64,000 bases of DNA from Gentiana macrophylla (lineage: Eukaryota; Streptophyta; Magnoliopsida; Gentianales; Gentianaceae), in the NCBI GenBank assembly GCA_026214975.1, contig CM047810.1, positions 37,311,318 through 37,375,317 of the forward strand, read 5' to 3'. Position numbers and translations under genes: made by a program. The notes under the pieces were generated by a model. The model was not told the DNA's origin and made no database searches. It saw only the letters and a program-made list of their open reading frames with translations. Shown here piece by piece: positions 56,294 through 64,000 of the stretch; positions within the stretch are counted from its first letter, which is position 1; every line of letters begins with the position of its first letter.

Positions 56294-58800
56294 CCTTATC
56301 ACTCCAATCCAGCCTTATCACTCCTAAGCTCCTCATTATCAACACCATCCCAATTATTTGAATCATTTGAAACGTGGCCTTTATCACCCTCCCTCAAACT
56401 ATGCCGAGGTTGGAGGCAAAGTTTGTGGTGGAACTTGAGGAGGAGGGCCTTGGGCATGGACTTACTAAATGTGTCAGCCACTTGAGCAGATGCAGGGATG
56501 TGTTGAGTTACTAGCTTTCCAAGAGCCACACGTTCACGAACAAAGTGATAGTCTAACTCGATGTGCTTGCTTCGGGCATGAAAAGCAGGATTGATCGTCA
56601 TATGGAGGGCACTTAAATTGTCACAAAAAAGCCGGGGTGTCGCAGTATCAGTAACACCAAGATCCGTAATGAGATGTGAAAGCCAAGTTAATTCTGCAGC
56701 AGTATGGGCCATGGCGCGGTATTCAGCTTCAGTGCTCGAACGAGAGACAGTCGGTTGCTTTTTGGCACACCAAGAGATAGGATTGGCCCCTAAATACGTG
56801 CAATATCCGGTAGTGGAGCGCCGGGTAGAAGGACAACCTGCCCAGTCAGCATCGGTGTACGCAGTAAGGTCGAGAGATGTGTCAGAGATGAAACGAAGGC
56901 CAAGGTTGACTATGCCTTTGACAAAGCGAAGTAACCGGTGAACAAGCTTCATGTGGTACTGAGTGGGTTGGTGGAGGAACTGTGAGACATAGTTGACACT
57001 GTATGAGAGATCCGGTCTGGTGAAGGTCAGATATTGGAGTCCTCCGACCAAGCTCCGATAGTAAGTAGCATCAGCAAGAAGAGGGGAAGCCTCACACCCT
57101 TTCGGTTTGAGCTCCAAGGGGGTGGAGACGGGTTTGCAATCTTTCATTTGTGCACGTTCAAGCATTGCAATAGCATAATGCGTCTGAGATAAGTGTAAGC
57201 CAGTGGAGGTGGGAGCTATTTCCACCCCTAAGAATAGATGAAAGGAGCCTAAATCCTTCATTGCAAACTCTTGATGCAGTACCTGAACAAGAGAATTCAC
57301 AAGCGGGGTATGTGTACCTGTAATCAACATGTCATCAACGTACAAAAGAAGGAAGAGTGAACCATAAGATGAGTGATAAATAAATAAGGACGGGTCTACC
57401 AAGCTACAATAAAAGCCATAACCTAGCAGAAATCGACTGAACCTGTCAAACCACGCACGAGGAGCTTGTTTCAAAACATAAAGGGCCTTATTGAGTTTGC
57501 ACACATAAGAAATATGATTGTTATTAGTCAAACCCGAGGGCTGGTCCATATATATTGTTTCAGAAACAACACCATGTAAAAAGGCATTTTTCACATCAAG
57601 TTGGCGTATAGGCCAACCCCGAACAAGAGCAACATCAATTACTAACCTTATAGTGCCGGGTTTAATGACAGGGGAATAAGAATCAAGGTAATCGATCCCA
57701 TCTACTTGGTGAAACCCTTTCGCGACTAACCGGGCCTTAAGACGATCAAGAGTGCCAGGGCCGGTCCTACGTTTTTTAGGGCCTAAGCCAGTTAAAAAAA
57801 ATTGGGCCTATGTACACAAAAAAAAAATTCGACCGAAAATACAATTTTTTTTCTAATACATTCATATACAAACATCAAATTCATAATGCAAACACAAAAC
57901 ATACATATATATTAATACTAAATACTAATTCAACAATGCTCTTGAAGCACATTTGGAGGCGAAATCACTAATCAATGTATAATCATCAATTTCATCAACC
58001 AATTTCTGCTCAATCGATATTATCGCTAACCCATTCAAGCGTTCTTGACTCATCGTGCTTCGAAGATGGTTGGATTGGATTGGATTGGATTGATTGGAGT
58101 GGAGGAGGAAGCCAGGAAGGAGAAGAAGTACCTGCGCCGCCGCTGCCCTGCCCTGCCCAGCTGCCCTGTCGCTGTGCCGCCGGCGATGATGGGATATGTA
58201 TTTGGAAAGAAAAAGGCTACAGCCTACAGAAGTTGCCCATTCGTAAGTGTGTTTATCCTTTGATTTATGCTGATTTCCCTTATTTTTTTCCCTTTATGAC
58301 TAGCCTATTTGTCTTCAATATATAGAGCATGGCTCAATTTTTTTCGAATTCTTTTTATCTGCTACTTTCTTCATGAAGTAACATTTAGTAACATATAAAT
58401 TGTTTTATTGGGTTGGGTATTTTTTTAAAGAATCGGGCCTATATATAAATTTTTTTATTGGGTTGGGTATTTTTTTTTTAAAGAATCGGGCCTATTTGTT
58501 ATCAAAATCGGGCTTTTTAATATACGATTTTTTTTATAAATCGATCGGATTAACTCTATAAAAAAATTCGGATAAGCAAAACATGTACCGATTGGGCCTA
58601 TCGGGATTCATTGGGCCAAGCCGACTGGCTCGCCTGGCTTGTGATAGGGCCGGCCCTGAAGAGTGCCATCGGTTTTGAGTTTGGCCTTGTAGACCCATTT
58701 AGAGCCGATTACGTGCATACCGGGCTGCCTGGGAACGAGGTCCCATGTATGATTGGCCTTGAGGGCAGCAAGATCTTCGTTCATGGTCGCCGCCAACCCG
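56294..58800 (-). pseudogene. Copia RT and RNase H of element G, split by an hAT-like insertion
   Basis: RT starts at about 58800 (MNEDLAALKANHTWDLVPRQ, then SKWVYKAKLKTDGTL), is cut by a 903-base insertion, and resumes at 57755. The 431-codon frame 56299-57594 holds KNAFLHGVVSETIYMDQPSG, the variant [17 protein letters not shown], catalytic YVDDMLITG (about 57310-57340), then RNase H: TAYTDADWAGCPSTRRSTTG, SRSSTEAEYRAMAHTAAELT and CDNLSALHMTINPAFHARSK. RNase H is complete and open to its usual VADTFSKSMP end. Between 57594 and 57755 the frame carries a stop. Confidence 0.93.
57756..58658. mobile_element. hAT-like non-autonomous element in RT of G
   Basis: 903 bases with inverted ends CAGGGCCGGTCCTA...TAGGGCCGGCCCTG and a perfect 8-base duplication AAGAGTGC (57748-57755, 58659-58666). 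Removing it restores the RT sequence. It contains no transposase; the short ORFs at 57975-58325 are not recognised. Two GGGTTGGGTATTTTTTT...AGAATCGGGCCTAT copies lie at about 58410-58495 as a tandem duplication. Confidence 0.92.
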
Positions 58801-59264
58801 GGTGACTTAACGCTTCTTTGGTAGTTCGCGGTTCCCTAGGAATGGTGGGTGAAATAGTGATCTGGAGTGCATACTTAGGATTCGGTTTAAAGATCCCATG
58901 TTGTGAGCGGGTGACTATTTTTTGTGGAGGAGGAGATGACGGAGGTGAGACATGCGGGTGAGATGGGGGAGTGGTGGTCGACCCAATTGATGCTTCTGTG
59001 AGAGGTGATTTGGTGGAGGGGTCATCTGTGGGTGAAGCCAAGATAAGGTCAGTAGGTTGGTGTGTAAAGGGGCTAGTGGTTCTAGGACTAGCAGGTAATG
59101 AGAGATCAGAGGCGATGAATGTTGACTCGGGAGATTCAAATGTGATATTAGGTGGGGGAATGGGCACATCCGATAAAGGAACTCAGGGTGAAATATTTGG
59201 GCTGTGTGATGGCAGAGAGCAAGTGGGATTGGGTAACCATGCATCAAAGAGATTATGTGCATGT
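58801..59264 (-). pseudogene. Integrase-RT linker of element G
   Basis: The frame 58781-59167 is a Ser/Thr/Pro-rich linker (SLPASPRTTSPFTHQPTDLI) ending in VTRSQHGIFKPNPKYALQIT, the conserved segment before copia RT. Its upstream end reads AHNLFDAWLPNPTCSLPSHS and joins the integrase tail (QHH at 61160) once element H is removed. Confidence 0.8.
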
Positions 59265-61151
59265 TGTTGTAGATATAGATATAAATGGTGTGCTCTAAAA
59301 CAATTAATCCGCTTGCCTTTCGTGCAAGTGGGAGATTGTTAGGTGTAGTGCCGAAAGACAATTATGTAATTGTTTTAGGGACGTAATTAATAATTCATCT
59401 TATTATATGCATTTATGTTTATAATTAAGACACTCTTGAAAACCCTAAGTACCTCGTTTATGTAAGCACATAACTCAGTGTATGGCTATACACAAGAGGA
59501 TTGAGTTAGTGAGATGTACTTAAAATTAACTTAGTCCGTAGCGTTGATTAATCTAAGTACGGGTCTCATGATTAATATGCTAATAATGCGCCTGAACACT
59601 TTACGGTGTGACGGTCTCATCCGGTTTGTCGGTAATAGAAGTACTAGTGGGGCATTTATATATGATGATAATCATATAGAAATTTGGACCGATTTGATTT
59701 GAGTTCTCGATATAATTCCATAATCGAGAAGTCTTATCGAATCACAAGATGATCATATATAGATTAATTTCAATCTGAGGTGATCACTGAGACATAACCG
59801 CTTAGACTAGGGTAGAGTTTGATGTGTTAGTAAGGATCACTTCGTAGTATGTGGTCCAACACTTCTCGTTGGCTCTATTCTGGAATGAGTGAGTAGTCTG
59901 TGCTATCACGATATAGAATTCATTCCTTCCCTCAGGAAGTAGATGCAGATTCTTATTTGTTAGCCCTAAGAAAATGATCGATCCCGGGAGTTCACGTTAG
60001 ACTAATTAGCTACTAGTCCGGTGTGTGAACTAATTGATCACTAGGGGGTTAATGGTAAATAAGGATAAGATGTTTTGAGAAGGGTTTACGGAAATATCCC
60101 GACTCGAAATGAACAGTCTATGGAGGATTTATCCGTATGTAATGATTATATCAGTGGATGCTTATCAACTCATGGTTGAGTGTAAGTTATCTATATTCGG
60201 CAGAGTTCATTTTCGGGTTTATGGTGGTGTAATCCCGGAATTAATAGATTGAATATTATTGTTCGGTCTGACGGATAATATTATTTAATTTATTGTAGTT
60301 ACTGAATATGGGTCCATGGTCCCCGACGTGGCTCCTAATATAGCATTTAGGTTTTCTCGTCGTTTCACCTCAATTATAATTAAATAGTTGGATTGGACTA
60401 TTTAATTGATATGTGGATTAATTGTTTAGTTGGACTAGATAATTAAACGCATGAAAAGAAATTTTTCGTGGACTCGGCCCATTGTGTCAAAAATGCGTGT
60501 GGACCTTTATTTAATTAGGGGGGCGCATTTTGTGATTATTTAATTAGAGAGAAATTAGTTTTCTTGGATAATTATTTAACATGTGATTTATCTTTTATTT
60601 GTTAATTGATAAATCATGGAATATTAGATAATAATATTATTTATCCTAATTTGTTTGGGATAATTATTTTATTTATCTTTTATTGAAATAAGGATTATTA
60701 TAATTGATTATTCGTTAATTAATTAAATCCTTGGAGGACAAGGATTACTCTCCTATATAAAGAGAGTTCTCCCAAGCCTAAATGACACACACAATTTTTG
60801 AAATTGTTGAGAAGTATTAGGCTTTGATATTTCGGCCTAAATACTAGGGTTTCGAGTTGGGATAATCTTCGGGATTATTCTGGTAGCATATCGAGGAGGT
60901 CAAGCGGCTTGAATCACCATCCACTTGGTGTTGCTTGGAGATACACATCGGAAGACGGTGGCTTTTCAATTCTTGGATCTTGGATCTCGGATTGTTCTAG
61001 ACGTTTATTCACAATAAACCGGTAAGCAATCTAACCCCCTCGTAGGTTAGATCTATTTATTTATGTATTTTGGTTGTTAGATCTAGATCTTGTACTTTTC
61101 GCTGCGTAATCGGGTGGATCTATGATCCATCCGGCGATATTACATCCTACA
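59265..61151 (+). mobile_element. Element H: deletion derivative of the F family
   Basis: 1887 bases inserted in pol of G with flanks CATGT (59260-59264) and CATGG (61152-61156). It consists of about 72 bases matching the internal 3' end of element F (GTGTGCTCTAAAACAATTAATC and GTGCAAGTGGGAGAT) followed by one LTR (59337-61151). It begins TGTTGTAG and ends CCTACA. The 5' LTR and nearly all the interior are missing. It is not a simple solo LTR because the polypurine tract is retained. Confidence 0.78.
59337..61151 (+). repeat. LTR of element H
   Basis: 1815 bases aligning with the F LTRs along their length (TGTTAGGTGTAGTGCCGAAA, GAAATTTGGACCGATTTGAT, GTCCATGGTCCCCGACGTG, CTCCTATATAAAGAGAGTTC) but clearly diverged from them, so H belongs to a sister subfamily. 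Confidence 0.88.
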
Positions 61152-61156
61152 CATGG

Positions 61157-61970
61157 TGTTGAAGTGCTGTGTCATTATGTGACGGATTTTTGTATGGAAA
61201 AAATGTTTCATCAAACACAACATGGCGTGAGATGAAAAAAAAATTAGTGGCGGGATGAAAACATTTATAACCCTTGTGTTGTGTACTATACCCGACAAAA
61301 ACACAAGGTAATGTCTTAGGATCAAATTTGTTTTTCTTGGTATCCCAGGTGTAGGGAAAACAACGTGACCCAAACACTCTTAGAGAAGAGTAGTCCGGGA
61401 GTGTGTGGTGAAGCTTATAAAACGGGGTATCATGATTAAGAGTGGCAGACGGTAAGCGGTTCATAATATAAACAGCTGTGCTAAATGCCTCAACCCAAAG
61501 AGATAAAGGAAGTCTACCATGGAACAACATTGTCATGCCTAATTCTCTTATAGTGCGATGCCTCCTTTCAACTGTGCCAAGTTGTTGAGGAGTGTGAGGA
61601 CAATTAATTTGGTGTAAAATACCATTTCCTAGGAAATGTGAGGTTAGCCTTTTATTAACAAACTCACCCCCTCCGTCTGAGTGGAAAACCTTAATGTGAA
61701 GACCATACCGACACTTGACAAATTTTTCAAAAATCATGTAAGCATCATAGAAATCGATTTAGTACACTTAACGGAATAAACCACGTGTATTTAGTAAAAT
61801 CATCGACAAAGGCAGCATAATAATAATAATTTCCAATAGACTTAACCGGGATGGACCCACAAATCACAATGAACCAAATCAAAAGGAGCTTTGCTAGTGT
61901 GTTCTGACAAAGAGAAAGGCAACTTCTTTGAGTTTTCCTAATCGACAAGCTGTGATGATTTGATCTGTCT
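61157..61970 (-). pseudogene. Copia integrase of element G
   Basis: The frame 61147-61737 contains KVFHSDGGGEFVNKRLTSHF (second catalytic Asp), CPHTPQQLGTVERRHRTIRE (catalytic Glu), LPLSLWVEAFSTAVYIMNRL and FGSRCFPYTWDTKKNKFDPK with the C-terminal VFVGYS motif. The first catalytic Asp lies upstream in a shifted frame (61745-61948; PFDLVHCDLWVHPG-like reading), so there is a frameshift near 61740-61850. Beyond the core the reading frame ends QHH and meets element H. Confidence 0.88.
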
Positions 61971-61979
61971 TTATTTTTC

Positions 61980-63466
61980 CTACAACTTCAATATGACCTT
62001 TATTTTTAGAGACTGAATAGTAGAAAGTTGTGTGTGGCCCAAACGTTGGTGCCATAAATCCGAACTCCCCTTTTTGAACCTGTGAGCAAAGCGTGCTTCA
62101 GATTTTTGAGGGATGACATATAAGTCACCCTTGCGCCTCCCTGTGGTTACCAATTGACTTGTTTCCTGTATCTTAACATAACATGATTTATCAGTAAATT
62201 CACATGAAAGTGGGTGTTGCATAGTGAGTTGACTAACAGAGAGAAGATTTTTAGTAAGTTCTGGCACATAAAGAACATTATCTAATGGTAAGGTAGTGTT
62301 CAATTGCCGTATGGAGGACTGTCCTATACCCTGGATGGGTAAGGCCGAGTCATTCCCTATGACAACTGAATCTCTACCCGTGAATTGTTGGATATTATTT
62401 ATCATACCTCTATTACCTGTCATATGATTTGAGGCACCTGTGTCGACTGTCCAATCTGTGTCATAAATTGAGTTGTCCAAAGTGAGTGCAGATAGAGCTT
62501 GATGAAGTTGATCATTTGATGTAGGCTTCTTTGGTATCCACCAACATATTTTTGCAATGTGACCAACCACTCCACAGTATTGACATTTTTCATCTTTGTA
62601 CAGGTCCCTTTCGGCGGGAGTCATCCGACGTTCACCGGGTGGAGGAGGGGCCACCTGTTGTGTTGCTTGTTTCCCTTGGTTACTGGGCTTGGAACCCACG
62701 GCCTGCACTACTAAATTTGGTCTGTTGATTGTTGCGGCTGGAACCAAAATGATCTCTCTGCTGCTTTTCACCATAGTAGGCTATTTGGGAACCTACGTGT
62801 AAGTTGTGTGATGAAGTGGAAAACCAATTTCGCCTCTGGTCCAGATTTTGGAGGTGTGAAACCAATTCCGAGTATGTTGGTCGCGGTGGTTTCAACATGG
62901 TATTGGTAAAAGTCTCGTACTGAGGGCCAAGACTTGTTAGAAGACAGTAAACTTTCTCGGGGTCGGGAATTGGCTTACCGATGACAGCAAGACTGTCGCA
63001 AAGGCTTTTGAATTTTTCTGATGTGGTCATTGACATCCTTGTCATCGTCTTTCCGCAAATACGTAAGTTGTTGCCTTAGTGTGAATTCACGTTCTTGTGA
63101 GTCCTGAGCGTAGGCGTTTTTGAGAGCCTCCCACACTCCAAATGATGTGTCTTGGCCTATAACGATACCAAGAGATTCTTCGGATAGTGACCCGATGAGG
63201 CACCCTCTTAAGAGCCTGTCCGATTTTCTCCACGACACGAACTCTGGGTTGAGAGTTTGAGTTGTTGTGCCAACAGTTTATGTAGTTGATCCAGCATTTG
63301 TCGGAGTTCTTGTGAATTGGTTTGGTGGCTTCGTCTCGTTGGTAAGGTGTCCAACGAGATCCTGACTCTCGGCCAATGCGAGGGCTTGTTCTCTCCATAG
63401 AGGATAGTTGTTTGGCGTGAGTTTCAAGGTGATGAAGCTTGCGACGTTGAGTGAAAGTGTAGACAT
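61980..63466 (-). pseudogene. Copia gag and protease of element G
   Basis: Gag starts at the ATG at 63466 (MSTLSLNVASFITLKLTPNN, then YPLWREQALALAES) and stops at 63278. It continues in other frames with LIGSLSEESLGIVIGQDTSF, REFTLRQQLTYLRKDDDKDV and IPDPEKVYCLLTSLGPQYET. The frame 61980-62774 has a zinc knuckle CQYCGVVGHIAKIC (about 62555-62596), protease VDTGASNHMTGN (about 62415-62455) and the GAG-pre-integrase region ending SSDLWHQRLGHTQLSTIQSL. At least two frameshifts lie in gag, while protease is intact. Confidence 0.9.
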
Positions 63467-63684
63467 GATGGCTGATTGTTGAAAGATGATTAATTCCCTG
63501 AAAAAGTCGATTTCGAACTGACCTTTTGGAATGCTGCTGTTTTTTTTTTTTTTTTTTTATTGCTGCTGCTGATCCGATCTGATTTTTTGTGTATGGAGAA
63601 TTGTGTATGTGATGAACTGAGATTGAATTTGTGAGGATTGTGTATGGAGAATTGTGTATGTGATTGTGTTCTGCACTCACGCCG
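63467..63684 (-). other. 5' leader of element G
   Basis: Non-coding leader between primer-binding site and gag, with a 19-base T run at 63541-63559 on the + strand and a repeated GTGTATGGAGAATTGTGTATG at about 63590 and 63640. Confidence 0.7.
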
Positions 63685-63696
63685 CCTCTGATACCA
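63685..63696 (-). promoter_or_regulatory. Primer-binding site of element G
   Basis: The minus strand reads TGGTATCAGAGG directly after the 5' LTR, matching the initiator methionine tRNA site in the first eleven bases. Confidence 0.88.
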
Positions 63697-64000
63697 TAAA
63701 GAGAAAAAATAAAAGATGCAAGCGATGGAAGAAGAACACAAACACTTTTATTATTTTTGATGTGTGTTTATCTAGGTTATTACAAACATATATATATATA
63801 GCACAGAAAAAGTAAACCCACGGCTGAAGCCCTAAGTCGGCAACACACTATTGAACTACTTGGACAAAAGGACAAGCAAACCTAATAGTATACTTTGACG
63901 AAAATGCCACTCTAAATAATTCTAAGTACATATAAATATTTAAAGCAGGGATCTGATAATTCATGCACGTGAAAGCACACGGGTCGACACACACGTTGAA
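63697..64000 (-). repeat. 5' LTR of element G (partial)
   Basis: Aligns with 55941-56243 with a few substitutions; the window ends before the LTR does. Confidence 0.9.

Larger units (their letters stand above)
55941..64000 (-). mobile_element. Ty1/copia Ale/Retrofit-like element G (5' LTR cut by window edge)
   Basis: Minus-strand copia with short LTRs (353 bases at the left, the right one continuing past 64000), a primer-binding site, gag, protease, integrase, RT and RNase H. Short LTRs and RT phrases such as KNAFLHGVVSETIYMDQPSG point to the Ale/Retrofit lineage. Two later insertions split it: an hAT-like element in RT (57756-58658) and element H (59265-61151) between integrase and RT. Without them it is about 5 kb plus LTRs. 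Frameshifts in gag and integrase make it defective even apart from the insertions. Confidence 0.87.

Noticed and set aside
56591..56941. Plus-strand ORF of 116 codons
   Set aside because: It is antisense to the RNase H of element G.

Overview
This window is nuclear DNA from a plant, most likely a eudicot. It is AT-rich, packed with nested Ty1/copia and Ty3/gypsy LTR retrotransposons primed by initiator-tRNA-like sites, and carries hAT-like and Stowaway-like elements and one plant-specific gene. I see only one intact host gene: a BIC-family inhibitor of cryptochromes at 17525-18079 on the + strand, sitting in a small island (about 16.4-19.5 kb) between two blocks of transposon. Nothing bacterial, organellar or CRISPR-like is present.

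Left block (1-16405). At least three copies of one SIRE-like copia family lie in the same (-) orientation. Copy A (1-8138, its 3' end beyond the window) abuts gag of copy B, as if inserted into it. Copy B has a truncated 5' LTR fused to gag of copy C. B gag is broken by a solo LTR (8530-9973, TSD GTCAT) and C gag by another solo-LTR-like insertion (12694-14643, TSD GTTTG/GTTAG).

Gene island (16406-19559). It holds a LINE-like poly(A) tail, a Stowaway-like MITE, the BIC gene, a fold-back MITE, a poly(A)/poly(T) inverted pair, and part of a decayed LINE.

Central nest (19560-54819). One Tat-type gypsy element (E) sits inside the LINE, whose other part is at 54820-55686. E is about 8.6 kb without its passengers. 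It has lost gag, keeps a damaged protease-RT-RNase H-integrase on the - strand, a 92-bp tandem array, and an antisense ORF on the + strand. A SIRE-like copia (D, 19892-30879, perfect TSD GAGAT) is inserted in its 3' LTR, with an extra ORF downstream of pol. A second copia-derived element (F, 35431-51048, TSD ATTCC/ATTTC) is inserted in its integrase. F has very similar LTRs but a wrecked pol. F in turn contains a segment flanked by inverted repeats (about 37.77-43.92 kb) that carries an intron-containing fragment of a sulfate transporter gene, a fragment of a C2H2 zinc-finger repressor gene, and about 2.5 kb of CpG-rich minisatellite. This captured segment is the most unusual thing in the window.

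Right block (54820-64000). The LINE fragment carries a 250-bp hAT-like MITE. It is followed by an Ale/Retrofit-like copia (G, - strand, 55941 to beyond the window) whose RT is split by a 903-bp hAT-like element (perfect 8-bp TSD) and whose pol is split by a deletion derivative (H, 59265-61151) of the family that built F.

The genes do not form a pathway. The window records successive insertions, with one light-signalling gene surviving between them. All assignments come from reading the sequence; no database search was possible.
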